64,000 bases of DNA from Karalla daura (taxonomy: Eukaryota > Chordata > Actinopteri > Chaetodontiformes > Leiognathidae): assembly GCA_029224185.1 (NCBI GenBank), contig CM055205.1, positions 11,917,319 to 11,981,318 of the forward strand, given 5' to 3'. The position numbers were made by a program, and so were the translations under genes. Within the stretch, counting starts at the first letter, position 1, and every line of letters starts with the position of its first letter. The notes below the pieces were generated by a model that was not told the DNA's origin, made no database searches, and saw only the letters and a list, made by a program, of their open reading frames with translations. Below, one piece after another: positions 12,801 to 23,772 of the stretch.

Positions 12801-15800
12801 TTAACTTCCGTGTGGATTCTCCTGAGCCAGTTACGCAGCTTTACGTGACCTTTTCTCCCCCCCCCCTTTTTTCTGCAGAGGTTTAGCTGCGATAGCGTGT
12901 GCTTGCTGTGTAGTTCAATTTAATTTACTGCTCCATGCAGACTTTGTAAGCCTAATCAGAATTGCCTTATTAACTTGCACAATTGTTTAGCATGGTTCTA
13001 AATTGTAAGCTTGCGAGGCTAACACATGGCTTTAGATTTCAGGCTGATTCCCCTCACTGTGATGAAATGGCTACGGACAGGCTCAGCGTTTTGTAATGGT
13101 GGGCTCCGCTTTGCCTACGCATGTCCCTCAACTGCAGCTCCAGATCCACCCATGTTCCTAGTATGTAGCGAGCGGGCTGTTTGCTTTCTCAAAAGGTGAC
13201 ATGGAGGTTTTCTCCCCCTCGGCGGGGGGAGGGGTTGGAAGAATGGAGCTGAGCAGAAAGGGATCTTTTGATGCAAAGGCCTTGTATGTATCTTATCAGG
13301 TAGATAAGACAATGGGTCATAGTGTGCGTATGCATGCGAGTGTGTATGCGTATTCCTACAGCGAGAGAATAGTGGCGAGAGTAGTGGCATGTTCACAAGC
13401 TGTAGTGGGTGGGTGGGCCTGGACTGTTTCCCCTTCCCTTCCATGTGCACCGATTCACAGAATGTGTAGCATGAACTCGCACCCCTCCCCCAGTCACTGC
13501 TTCCTGCTGGAATGTACCCCACCCTTTCCTGAATGGCCTGGATTCCCATTGGCTGGCCTCCTTAGACGGACAGGCAGCACATCCAGCCAGCAGCCAGCAA
13601 CTCTTGGCTTCAGGGAACTCATATCGGAGCTGGAGCAGCCAATGGTGCAGAGCGGCGATGGCAGGGAGGCGGGTGGTTGCTCGGTTGGTGGGTTGGTGGA
13701 GTGGGGGGGCAGGGACGAGCTCCCGTTGGCTGGAAAGTGGGGTTGAGCTCTGGGGGGTGTGGCCTCGCGTTGGGCTGAGTATGGTCGGATGTCTTAGCTT
13801 AGCTTAGAACCCTCGCTCCCCCTCTCGCCCACATTCGATCACATCTATGAATTGAAAATCCTGTGGTCTCCAGATTTGGGCAGATGGCCAATGTGGTGTG
13901 GCTTTCTGGTGGACTCAACTCACTAAATAAAGCAACATTTGCAAATGCATGTAAATGTCTGTAAATGCATTTGACAGTGTCAACTGAATTAAAAAAAAAA
14001 AGGATTGACAAGTAAAAGCAATCACAGCTTTTTGGCTTTAAAAATGTGAGAGAATTGGGGGGGGAAAAAAACACATGCTTGTACTCGGACGTACAGCCTG
14101 CATGCTCCTGTCATCTCTCCTGTAAAGGGTCGTCCTACAGTGAACGCACGGGTAGCTTTTAAACAAAGACTTCAGATGTTTCAGAACCGCTCAGCAAGTG
14201 GCACCGGGGAGAGTCATAATTTGAGGTAGACAGGCTTTTACAAGAAGGCAGCAAATTTCTCCAACGTAACTCAACATTGACCTCTGGGCTTCAGGATTAA
14301 TGGAGTGTGTCCTCGCTGTTAGCTGGGCCGGTTCCCGTAGATGGCTCCTGCTCACTAACAGGTTCTGGTCAGAGCCTCCACAAGTCTCAGAGTAATCATG
14401 GCCCCTCTCTCTCCCCTCTTCCTCTCCCAGGTGTTGGACGGTATGCTGGCTCAGTACGGCGTAGTAGAGAACTGTGAACAAGGTAAGCGTGCGCTCTCTC
14501 TCAAGCTTTATTCTGCAATTTGCTTTAAATAGAATTCCCTCCACGTTGCTTTGACGCACAACTTTCTCGTGCGTCCGGGGGGAGGCTTCTCAAGCGGAGT
14601 GCTGCTCAAGCCCTGTCTCGTTTTGATGCTTTATTTTCCTCCAAATTATAAAAGCGCCGTTCTAATGCCGTTTCCAAAGTGTTTGATTTGTGACTGTAGC
14701 CCACAGTGGCAAGCTGTCACTGAGCACGTGTGGACTGACTCTGCCGCGTCTCCTCCTGCAGTAAACACTGAGACAGAGACTGCGGTAGTCAACGTTCGAT
14801 ATGCAACCAAGGACCAGGCCAGGCTGTGAGTGCGCACACACACACACACTTACACACTCTCACTCACTCACACACACGCACGCAGCATAGTCACATCATG
14901 AGCTCGGCCTCATCTGTCTTGATGATGTGGATCTGCTGACATTTTTCACTTCACCCACAACCTCCAGTGAAAATCACATCAGCTTCCATTGTATACCTTT
15001 TTTTTGTTTTTTTTGTTTACAGTACACCTGATTTGCTCCTTCCAGAAATGCAGTCTAGTTTAATTTGACATGCAGCTGTGATGGTGTGTGTGTGTGTGTG
15101 CATATGTGTGTATGTGTGTGCGTGTTGGAGTGGGAGGGGGTTAAATTAGCCATCTGGTGCCCCCTGGTGTACATGAATCATACTACAGTGTTGCTCCATT
15201 GCACGAGTGGCTGCACAAGTCTCCAGGCATAATTGATTGTTTCACTGCAAACATAAATCCTCCCGGCTGACGGGGCGGACATGTATGAGGTGTGAGCGCT
15301 GTCTCCAGGTTGCGGGGAACCCGCCCCAAAGCTCCTGAGAAGTGACGCTTGGCCGCGGCACCTCCAGGACGCAGGGGCCTGTAACGAGGCCTCGTCCCCT
15401 GTGCCCACTCTCTGAGACGTGGAGCCTCCTGATGCCTTTTTAACGTCCCGGCTCCTTGGATTCTGCCACTGATGGAAAGATGGGAAAGAAATCAAATGTG
15501 AAGCTTTGTGTCGACGGCCTCAACAGGAATTTGTTTTGGCAGACAGGAGCGATTTTACCCCCGCGCTCTTAAATCATCCGCGATCAAGGGTTTGAGCCTG
15601 GCGTCTCCTTCTGCTCCCCAGGGCGATGGAGAAACTCAACGGATCTATGATGGAGAACTATGCCTTGAAAGTGTCCTATATACCAGACGAGATGGCTGTA
15701 GCCGAGGGTCCTTCGGCGGGGGGCAGGAGAGGCTTCAACGCCCGCGGACCCCCCAGGTCCAGCTCCCCGGGACCGGGAGCCCGGCCCAAGATGCACTCGG

Positions 15801-18800
15801 AAATTGCACTGCGCATGCTGGTTCCCACGCAGTTTGTAGGGGCAATCATTGGGAAAGAGGGCGCCACGATCCGCAACATCACCAAACAGACCCACTCAAA
15901 GTGAGTACGCCGCTCAGCTCTGTTCCTCACCGCCGTCCCTGATTTGCATGCGCTCGTCTTGTTCCTGCACCTGCGATTTTTGAATGCTCGTCTTTGCTTT
16001 TCTCTGTTTTTTATGAAAAAAAAAGTGAAGTTTGTGGAGATGCTGAACACTGCTGGTTTAAATCCAAATGCGTGGATTTGTCGCTGTGGAGGACCAGCGG
16101 GTGCTCCAGCTTTTATGCCTTAAATCTGAGATATGCGAGGCGGTCCCTCTCACAGCGTTGACAGAAATGAAGTGTGTGCTCTCTCCGCCACAGTTAACCT
16201 CCCTCTGTCAGCGGCACCTGAAATTAGACACTAAATTATGCAATGAATATTACCTCTCGCTTCACTCAAAAATCTCTAAGCATACCCCGCACCCACCTTG
16301 ACCCAGCGTCATTAGCGTAGCACAATTTATTTCCGTTTGACCTTGAAAGAAATACAGCAACATTTCAAATCCTCCTCTTGCCTTTCTAACTGTTTTAAAC
16401 TGCACGTCATCAGCTTTTTCTGTAAATAGACATTTCTGTATTTTAAAGCCTTTCCCGCAGCCTCTCAAAACTGCACCTATTAAACTGCTTCAGAAAAAAC
16501 AAACAACTCTCTAATGAACGGTTACAGACCCATATCGGGCTTTAGTGAAATCATTGAAAAGGCTGTTCTGTAGCAGATTAACACCCTTTTGGCCCTTAAC
16601 GGTTGTTTTGGCATATTGCTGTCCAGATTGCATCTGCCCCACAGCGCAGAGACGGTGCTTTTTAAAGATTTTAAATGACACCAACAAAAACACTTCAGCT
16701 CTAAAAGCCTTCAGAATAGACCCGTCACCAGATCTCTGCTGCATATGTCAGCCACAGTCTTCTACTACACAGACTGGAGACCTGGGTGGGAAGCCCTGGC
16801 TCTGAGCCCATCAGTTTTTTGTTTTTTTTTGTAGTCTGTTGCTAAATGTGCATCAAAATCCCGGAGTCCCTCACCGCTCTGTCTCAGGCCTCTGGCGTCC
16901 ATATCCTGCATGCTCACGCAGCCGCAGACAAAAAACACTGCTCCAGGTTTTTCTTTTTTTTGTAGGCGTTTCTAAGACATTGTGAAATTCAACTGAAAAC
17001 AAAGGATGACGGTAACTTGAGAATGAAAGGAAATTTGATATAAACATGTGAAAGGTCGATTCAGACACTCGTTCTGTGTGAAGTGAGGACTGACGTGAAC
17101 TCTTCACTTATGTGTCTCGAGGCTTCCGGATTTTCTGCTGTTGTCTCATGTTGCAATCAGTGTAAAAAGTGTCTTTTGTTTTTGTTTTCCCCTTGTGATT
17201 TTACTCCAGGATCGACATCCATAGGAAAGAAAACGCAGGTGCGGCAGAGAAGCCCATCACTATTCACTCCACGCCCGAAGGATGTTCGAGTGCTTGCACA
17301 ACCATCATGGAGATCATGCAGAAGGAAGCCATCGACACCAAGTTGTGAGTTTGTGCCTCCTCATTCAACAACGGTCTGAACAGCTTTGAGTCACTTGGTT
17401 TAATCACTCCCTTGATCTAAATCTAAGTAAGGTGAACACCTTGTTTATATGAAAACATAGATCAGTTTTTCCTTATTTAAAGCAGAAAAGTAAGTTAAAA
17501 CAAAAGGCTGATGTTGAAAAACGTGCTAAACGGCGTTGGATAGAAGAGGTTTGATCTCAACATGTGTCTTTGCAGCACGGAGGAGATCCCACTGAAGATC
17601 CTGGCACACAACAACTTTGTAGGAAGACTAATCGGGAAGGACGGACGCAACCTGAAGAAAATCGAGCAGGACACGGGGACCAAGATCACAATTTCACCGT
17701 AAGCCTGCCGGAGCACTGGCTTTGCCGTGGGGACTCGGAGCCCTGGTTCGTTCTGAGTGACTAACCTGCTGTGGTTCCGTCCAGTCTGCAGGACCTGACC
17801 CTGTACAACCCAGAGCGGACCATCACAGTGAAGGGAACCATCGAGGCGTGCTCCCGGGCCGAGGAAGAGGTGATGAAGAAGATCAGGGAATCGTACGAGA
17901 GCGACATGGCTGCTATGAACGTAAGCACCCTTTCTACAGTCGAGGATGAGAAACCAGAACTCCGGCGTCAGGAAAATTACTTTCTCGCAAGTGGTTTGCA
18001 CAATGTCAAATAAACCAGTAAATCCAGTTCAGTTTCTTTGATTCTGAACTTTTGAACTTTGCCTTACAAACACAACCTGTTCAGATGAAGTGGATTTTTA
18101 TTTCGGGAACACTTAAGCAACTGGTTCATTATGTATGCAGTGTATTTCTAGCATATTCATTTTAAGTTGGTTATTATAATCTGGACTTTTTTCCCACCTG
18201 TTAAAAAGTATTACCTTGAGATGCATATTGAGTTCACTTCACGAGTTATTATTAATGCGCTGTTTTGTGTTGGACTTTTTGTACCACTTTTTTTTTTTGC
18301 ATGATGTAGAAACTTCATGCGGCACATTCTCCTTTCCTGAGCTCACGTGACTGCAGATTGATGTCACGAGTTTGAAACGCGTCTCCATCTCTTCCCTCCA
18401 GCTCCAGTCCAACCTGATTCCAGGCTTAAATCTGAACGCCTTGGGCCTGTTCCCCAGCGGGGCGCCAGGCATGGGCCCCTCCTTCCCCAGCGTCCCGCCC
18501 TCCGGAGCCCACGGCGGATGCTCATCGTTCGGAGTAAGTGACGGCCTCCTCCTCCTCCTCTTCCTCCTCCTCTTCTTCCTCCTCCTCCTTCTTTCCCTCC
18601 TCGCTCGCACAGAGCTCCGGTTTGCTCCACGAGCCGTCGCCATTCCACACTCGGCTCCGCAGCTCTCGGGTGGCGCTAGTGGAGCTAGTACTGCATTTCA
18701 TTTGCAAAGAAGAGCAGACGTGTTGGTCTGTAGCAACTCAGTTTCATGTTTCCTTTTTTTTTTTCCTTTAGTGCAGTCCTTATGGGGGCGAGGGGCCGTT

Positions 18801-21335
18801 TTGGGCTTCTATGCTGTCGGCGAGCAGCCAGCCCCTTGCTGTAAGTCACCCGTCCCAAAGTGCTTTGCACGGCTTGTGGCTGCTCGCTGCGGGATTGGGA
18901 GAGGTGTGAGGGAGGGATGGGGTGGGAGGGCTTTGCTCCAGGGACGTTCCTCTCTCCAGGTGACCCCTGGATGGCTCACCTCCTAGGCCGACCTTAACCT
19001 GTGTGCTGCAGCTCACCCGATGCATGGGGAGACGGTTAGAGCAACTTCACCGGATTTTTCTCTACATCATCTCTTGCCAAAGAGTCTTTTTTTGAAGGGT
19101 GTGTGTTTTGTTTTTTTTCGTTTCCCCCCTTAAGTCACGTGAAACGCCTTCAGCTTCAAAAGCCTTTCTTCAAGTCACAGATGCTGCCAAAAAGTTAGCG
19201 TTCCCGTGCCCTCAGCTTAGACACATTGGCGGGAATATTGGGCTCCTTCCAAAAAAAACCAACAGCGCTGCTTCCTCTCTGACAAAACCAGTCAGACACT
19301 CCCAGGAACGAGATGTGTCGGCGATGAGCTACCAGGAAGCCCCTAGCGTGAACACTGTGAAAAGTCACACCACTTTTTTTTTTCCAGGTGGAACCGCTGA
19401 ACCGATGCATGTTGCGGCTTTCTGATGAGAACTATAACCCGAGGATGGGTGTGGTGTTTGTTTTTTTTTTCTTTTACTGACCGACTGGCATCTCATGAGG
19501 TCGGAGGACGTGAGCTCCAGCGTAGCTTAACCGAGTCCCCATCGTTTGGTAGATCCACCGGCCTGCCTAGGCACAGCGGTCTGCGGTGTGCTGTCTGCGT
19601 GACCCCCCCCCGCCCCCCCCCATCCTCTCCTCTCACAGCGGCACTGACGCGTTTCTGCTCAGCAGGGACACCCGGAGTCTGAGACGGTTCACCTGTTCAT
19701 CCCGGCCCTGGCTGTGGGAGCTATCATCGGGAAACAGGGGCAGCACATCAAACAGCTGTCGCACTTTGCCGGAGCCTCAATCAAGGTGAGTGACGGCCGG
19801 GAGGAGAAGCTCGGCATCTCGATGACGCCGCGTCCACTCCTGTCTGCCTCTTGCCACAGGACTGGCGGAGAAATCGGAGCCATAAGTGAAGGTTGTCATT
19901 TCTCTCTTTTTTTTTTAATGCTGTGGATGTGTGCTTGTCTTCAGATCGCCCCTGCAGAAGGAATGGACGCCAAGCAGAGGATGGTCATCATCGTTGGACC
20001 ACCAGAGGCTCAGTTTAAGGTGTCGTACCTCTTCGTTGTTGTACAAAAACCAACAAAACAAATGAGGCTGGCGTTTTAGGGGGAATTGTTGGTAGTCGCT
20101 ATAGTGGTAGTTTTAGTGCCTGTGGCTGTAGCCTACATGTTGGGCCAGACACTGAATCTTAAGCTGCCCTTGATGCTGTTTTGTCACAGTGTGAGTGCAT
20201 GTATATGCATTAGAGCTGCAGTAAATAATCCATGACCATTACGTGACTGATATAATAGATTATTGCCGCTATTGATATACATTTAGAAAAAACGGTTTAT
20301 ATCAGAAGGCTCAGTGTCTTAAACGTGACTATTTTCTGTTTTTTTTTAGTTCTTTATCACTGTGAAAAAATGTGCTGGACGACCTTATCTTGTGAAACGG
20401 GCATAAATAAGTCTAACATCATTTTCTGAGCTAAAATACTCCTCCTAAATTGAGAAACCAATTCGATCAATCAACTTAAAATAGTTTGTTGCAGTCCTAG
20501 TTAAAGTGGATGAATTGTGTAAAGTAGCCTGTGCCAGTGGGTGTATGTGACTAGTGTCTGCAAAAAGGCTTTGAGTTAACATGAGGGCTAAAAAAAGCAT
20601 TGTATAAAAACCAACCCATTTCCAGTTGTAACAAGCAGCAGGGAACTGTCAGTAACATGTTCTCTTTTGTCCGGCTGCAGGCTCAGTGTCGTATCTTTGG
20701 CAAACTGAAGGAAGAGAATTTCTTTGGACCTAAGGAGGAGGTGAAGCTGGAGGCTCACATCAAGGTTCCCTCCTTTGCTGCTGGACGAGTCATCGGGAAA
20801 GGAGGCAAAACGGTAAATAATCTGCAGGAGTACAAGACTGGATTTATGGATCCTGTTCAAGTCCCCGTATCAAGGCCGCGAAGGGAGTGCTGCTCGTTTT
20901 GATCTCTTCTGGTGTCTCCTTTCCTGTGGCTGCAGGTGAACGAGCTGCAGAACCTGACATGTGCAGAGGTGGTGGTGCCCAGGGACCAGACGCCCGACGA
21001 GAACGACCAGGTTATAGTCAAGATCAGCGGGCACTTCTTCGCATGCCAGGTCAGCTTCCGCAACATCCTTGATTTCCCCTAGGGGACGAAGAACATTTTC
21101 TGTAGATGGATGCATTGTGACTGCAGCGCCAGTGAAACTTAAAGCTGCCTTAGGTGAACTAGCTGAGCCTCTCGGTGGTGTAGCTCTGAGCTGTGGTCTG
21201 ACCCTGACGTTCCTCCGTGTCCTGCAGCTGGCCCAGAGGAAGATCCAGGAGATCCTGGCCCAGGTGAGGAGACAGCAGCAGCAGCAGCTGAAGCCTCCGG
21301 CTGGAGCCCAGCCGCCGCAGCCCCGCAGGAAGTAA
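3634..21335 (+). CDS. igf2bp3: Insulin-like growth factor 2 mRNA-binding protein 3 (16 coding exons)
   Basis: Cytoplasmic RNA-binding protein that packages target mRNAs and controls their stability, transport and translation. Exons: 3634-3808, 4751-4811, 10685-10733, 14431-14482, 14762-14825, 15622-15900, 17210-17344, 17576-17698, 17785-17920, 18402-18533, 18772-18840, 19663-19785, 19945-20019, 20681-20812, 20936-21049, 21228-21335. They join in frame to 608 aa (human about 579). Domains: RRM1 about residues 2-75 (LYIGNV, GYAFVD), RRM2 about 82-156, then four KH domains with GxxG loops GKEG (211-214), GKDG (292-295), GKQG (448-451) and GKGG (530-533). KH4 residues PSFAAGRVIGKGGKT and the tail AQRKIQEIL fit paralogue 3 better than 1 or 2, and gpnmb lies next door as in human. 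The start has A at -3. The frame stays open upstream to 3556, but family N-termini begin at this MNKLYIGN. The extra 69-nt exon adds 23 linker residues. Confidence 0.96.
4751..4811 (+). CDS. igf2bp3: igf2bp3 coding exon 2
   Basis: A 61-nt exon encoding the end of RRM1 (GKVELHGKVLEVEHSVPKRQR). The acceptor is TTTATTTCCAG and the donor GTAAGG, with phase 2 at the 3' end. It is followed by a large intron of about 5.9 kb. Confidence 0.95.
4812..10684 (+). other. igf2bp3: igf2bp3 intron 2 (5.9 kb)
   Basis: No conserved coding exon was recognised here. The open frames in both strands are low-complexity, proline- or serine-rich translations of CA, CT and poly-C tracts. It holds (GT)n runs near 6085-6112 and 7288-7350 and poly-C/poly-T tracts near 9940-9972. 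Confidence 0.7.
7288..7352 (+). repeat. (GT)n microsatellite in igf2bp3 intron 2
   Basis: Two GT runs split by a TATATGTATG interruption. Confidence 0.9.
10685..10733 (+). CDS. igf2bp3: igf2bp3 coding exon 3
   Basis: A 49-nt exon encoding the RRM2 start (KLQIRNIPPHMQWE), ending in phase 0 at a GTGAGT donor. A long pyrimidine tract (10550-10680) precedes the acceptor. Confidence 0.94.
14431..14482 (+). CDS. igf2bp3: igf2bp3 coding exon 4
   Basis: A 52-nt exon encoding VLDGMLAQYGVVENCEQ of RRM2. The acceptor is CCTCTCCCAG and the donor GTAAGC. It ends in phase 1. Confidence 0.94.
14762..14825 (+). CDS. igf2bp3: igf2bp3 coding exon 5
   Basis: A 64-nt exon encoding the RRM2 core, including ETAVVNVRYATKDQAR. 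The acceptor is TCCTCCTGCAG and the donor GTGAGT. It ends in phase 2. Confidence 0.94.
15622..15900 (+). CDS. igf2bp3: igf2bp3 coding exon 6
   Basis: A 279-nt exon with the end of RRM2 (MEKLNG, LKVSYIPDEMA), a Gly/Arg/Ser/Pro-rich linker and the first half of KH1 (LVPTQFVGAIIGKEGATI). It ends in phase 2 at GTGAGT. Confidence 0.95.
17210..17344 (+). CDS. igf2bp3: igf2bp3 coding exon 7
   Basis: A 135-nt exon with the second half of KH1 (IDIHRKENAGAAEKPITIHS, then the helix ending in IMEIMQKEA). The acceptor is TTACTCCAG and the donor GTGAGT. Confidence 0.95.
17576..17698 (+). CDS. igf2bp3: igf2bp3 coding exon 8
   Basis: A 123-nt exon encoding the first half of KH2 (TEEIPLKILAHNNFVGRLIG, loop GKDG). 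The second loop residue pair is KD, where human has KE. The donor is GTAAGC. Confidence 0.95.
17785..17920 (+). CDS. igf2bp3: igf2bp3 coding exon 9
   Basis: A 136-nt exon encoding the second half of KH2 (LTLYNPERTITVKG and KIRESYESDMAAMN). It ends in phase 0 at GTAAGC. The intron before it is only 86 nt. Confidence 0.95.
18402..18533 (+). CDS. igf2bp3: igf2bp3 coding exon 10
   Basis: A 132-nt exon encoding the KH2-KH3 linker (LQSNLIPGLNLNALGLFPSG, then Gly/Pro/Ser-rich to SSFG). The donor GTAAGT follows directly, in phase 0. A (CCT)n tract lies just inside the next intron. Confidence 0.92.
18543..18602 (+). repeat. (CCT)n/(CTT)n pyrimidine tract
   Basis: Lies just 3' of igf2bp3 exon 10, upstream of the candidate cassette exon 11. 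It could act as an extended polypyrimidine or PTB-binding tract; that is inference. Confidence 0.85.
18772..18840 (+). CDS. igf2bp3: igf2bp3 exon 11, candidate cassette exon
   Basis: A 69-nt, phase 0-0 exon encoding 23 residues (CSPYGGEGPFWASM, then a Ser/Ala/Pro-rich end) in the KH2-KH3 linker. It has a strong pyrimidine tract with CCTTTAG and a consensus GTAAGT donor. Skipping it keeps the frame and gives a 585-aa protein close to the human length. Splice signals and an open frame are visible; use in transcripts is inferred. Confidence 0.75.
19663..19785 (+). CDS. igf2bp3: igf2bp3 coding exon 12
   Basis: A 123-nt exon encoding ESETVHLFIPALAVGAIIG and the KH3 GKQG loop through FAGASIK. The acceptor is a tandem CAGCAG, so the exon may also start at 19666 and drop one glutamine. 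The donor is GTGAGT. Confidence 0.94.
19945..20019 (+). CDS. igf2bp3: igf2bp3 coding exon 13
   Basis: A 75-nt exon encoding IAPAEGMDAKQRMVIIVG and PPEAQFK of KH3. The acceptor is TGTCTTCAG. The donor GTGTCG is weak, but the next exon resumes in frame exactly as in the family. Confidence 0.93.
20681..20812 (+). CDS. igf2bp3: igf2bp3 coding exon 14
   Basis: A 132-nt exon encoding the KH3 end (AQCRIFGKLKEENFFGPKEE) and the KH4 start with the GKGG loop. The donor is GTAAAT and the phase 0. Confidence 0.95.
20936..21049 (+). CDS. igf2bp3: igf2bp3 coding exon 15
   Basis: A 114-nt exon encoding KH4 VNELQNLTCAEVVVPRDQTP through GHFFACQ. The acceptor is GGCTGCAG and the donor GTCAGC. Confidence 0.95.
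21228..21335 (+). CDS. igf2bp3: igf2bp3 coding exon 16 (terminal)
   Basis: Encodes LAQRKIQEILAQVRRQQQQQ and a Pro/Ala/Gln-rich tail ending in PRRK, then TAA at 21333-21335. The C-terminal RRK is shared with human. Confidence 0.96.
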   Translation: MAQRKIQEILAQVRRQQQQQLKPPAGAQPPQPRRK

Positions 21336-22289
21336 ACGCTCCAGCCGCCTGGAGGGAACGGTGACCGAATCTGCCCGAGGGGGGAAAAAAAAAACCTTGA
21401 TGGGTGCAGCGGAGTCCGGGGGTGAAGCACGATAGTACGAAGGAGACAAGGGGTCGAAGAAGAAGAAAAAAGCTCATCTCAGGGGGTCAAAGGTTATCAG
21501 AACCCAACCAAACATCCACCCCTCCTTGTCTTACTTGAACTGTTTGAGTGTGGCTAGAAAAGAGACCCTGAGCCTCTGAACCCCCACCCACCTCACCTCT
21601 CTGCATCTCTGTGAGAATGTACTTCTGAGGGGCCACACACGACGTCACCCTCCCTCACACCTACACACCCCTCGACCGCTCTCCTCCTCCTCCCTCCCAG
21701 CACGGGTGTGTTTGAATTTATTTTTTTCTCCCACCCCTACACAGACACACACAGACACACAGACACACACACAGACACACACTTTATTTTCTCACACTAA
21801 ACACAACGATGAAACAAGGATCCCCCCCCCGCTTCCTATCACCTCCTCAGTGTGGTACTTCAAACCTGACAAGATGTTTTGGTTGACTACAGATTGAGTT
21901 GTTTCCTTTTTTTTCAGTGTTTAATTGGTTGATGAAGCTTTTTCCTGAGTTTTCTGTGGAAAGGAAAAAAAGGCATTGCTATCAAGGTCCCGGTCGGACC
22001 AACAGAGAGGTTTATTTTGGGGGAGGGTTGGCTCAGATTGGGTGGGCCACGTTTAGGGGAAAGATTGTTGTTTCAGGACAGGACCCCCGAGAGGGTGGAT
22101 TATATTTGGCGTCCTGCCCTTGTAATGATAGTGGCATTTTATAAATTTGGATGCATTTTATAGATAGACCTATATACATAGATGAATATATATTTAGAGG
22201 TGAGGGCAGCACCATGACTGACACTTAGGGAAAACGGTGCCGAAACTGCTGCTGCCCAGGAAAACCAATTTAATATGCATTTTACGTAA

Positions 22290-22297
22290 CTACCTCA
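22290..22297 (+). promoter_or_regulatory. igf2bp3: let-7 seed match (8mer CTACCTCA)
   Basis: Exact 8-mer complement to the let-7 seed within the igf2bp3 3'UTR. A second match (TACCTCA, 22306-22312) lies 16 nt downstream, a spacing compatible with cooperative sites. Confidence 0.65.
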
Positions 22298-22305
22298 GGA
22301 TCTAG

Positions 22306-22312
22306 TACCTCA
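22306..22312 (+). promoter_or_regulatory. igf2bp3: let-7 seed match (7mer-A1 TACCTCA)
   Basis: Seven-base seed match just downstream of the 8-mer at 22290, inside the 3'UTR. Confidence 0.5.
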
Positions 22313-23520
22313 GAAGAGAAAAGAAAATGATTATATATATATGAAAAAAATGTTCCTTTCTTTTTTATTTTGCTTTTGTGGTATTTTGTATACTTTATAA
22401 AGCTGATAGTCTTTGAACATTTTTATTTTTTTAAGAAAATTTAAAATTTGGTCAGCTGCCAACTGACCTTGCCTTCAACTCTGGTGCTTGAGGCGGCATT
22501 GTTCATGTGTATGTGTGACTTGAGATGACCCTGTACATAAAGTCTATTTGTACATAGCAGCCCCCCGGAGCAAGAGTTGGCGCCCCCTCAGCTGGCGGCT
22601 GACAGGAGTATCGAGAGAAAATCGCCTCAGTTTTTCCCCTGAGGGTCCACCATCCTCTGTAAACAAAAGCAAGCGAGAGAGAGAGAAAAAAAAAAGTACA
22701 CAACAACTTTATGACATGCAAATAATGCCAACCGTACATAATTGCAGCAATGCCATTTAGTTTTGGGATTGACATCGTTATTGGTAATGGTACTTTAATT
22801 TGTCAAAAAGAGTAAATTTCCTTTTTGCCTTCCTCAGAGGGCCGTGGTCAGGTTAGTGCAGTGCGGACTGTGACGGTCCGCTCTCCAGCTGTTCTCGAAT
22901 CAGCAGCTTTTTTTTTTCCTCCTTTTTTTTCGTTTTTTTTTCTCCTTTTTAATCTGTTCTCTTCCCAGACCACCTGCCACCTTCTTTAGCGACGGTGTCT
23001 CAGCAAGGTCCAAGCCCGACTAGGTTTATTTTCAGATGGGAGTGGTCCTTGTAGCCGGGGCCATGGAGGCCACGTTAACGTTGTTCACTGCATGGTGAGG
23101 GTAGGGGGAGTTACACTGATGAAGACGCATAGGGGTTTTTCTTTTTTTTTTTTTTTTTCCTTTTTTGGTTTTTTCATTCATTTGTTTTGCGCGATAGGAA
23201 AACGATTCGAACATCATCACGTGAGCCACGAGTGTAACCCGGTTGTTTCAGTTTGTTGTTCACGCAGGGAAAAGAAAAAAAGGAGCTAGTAAAGGCACAC
23301 TAAGTACTGAATGAAACTTGTCAGAGGGGTAAAGAACAGAGGAAAGGAACCCAAAAGTTATATTAAGAGAGAAAAAAAACAACTAAAATACAAACCTAAA
23401 GTTTATTTCACTTGTCTCTTCATGCCGAATGTAAATATGTTGATTGTGGTTTCAAAACGAAAAAGAAAAAGACAAAAAAAAGTGCTCGAGTGTATCCATG
23501 CTTCCACAGTAGAACGCCGT

Positions 23521-23528
23521 CTACCTCA
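23521..23528 (+). promoter_or_regulatory. igf2bp3: let-7 seed match (8mer CTACCTCA)
   Basis: Second exact 8-mer let-7 match in the 3'UTR, embedded in a GC-richer patch that may be better conserved than the surrounding poly-T sequence. Confidence 0.65.
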
Positions 23529-23599
23529 GCTGAGGGGGTGGGGGGTTGTTGTGGCACTGATGCCCCGCCCCGCCCCCACTGAGCGCCAGCGCGCGCCGA

Positions 23600-23606
23600 T
23601 ACCTCA
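23600..23606 (+). promoter_or_regulatory. igf2bp3: let-7 seed match (7mer-A1 TACCTCA)
   Basis: Third distal-cluster match, 72 nt after the start of the 8-mer at 23528. Confidence 0.5.
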
Positions 23607-23765
23607 GTCCCCCAGAACACTTCTTTCTACGTGGGCGCGCCATCCTAACACCGCGCTTAACTGAGGGGCACAAGTGATACTTAAAGAAATCATCCCCGAC
23701 ACCTCCCGGCTCCCCGCCCAACCACCCTCTCCAGCCCTGTCCCTTCCTCCGCAGTTTGTTTTGAT

Positions 23766-23772
23766 CTACCTC
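23766..23772 (+). promoter_or_regulatory. igf2bp3: let-7 seed match (7mer-m8 CTACCTC)
   Basis: Seven-base match followed by T, in the distal part of the 3'UTR. Confidence 0.5.

Noticed and set aside
20870..21477. Minus-strand frames opposite the igf2bp3 terminal exons
   Set aside because: Antisense shadows of real coding exons.
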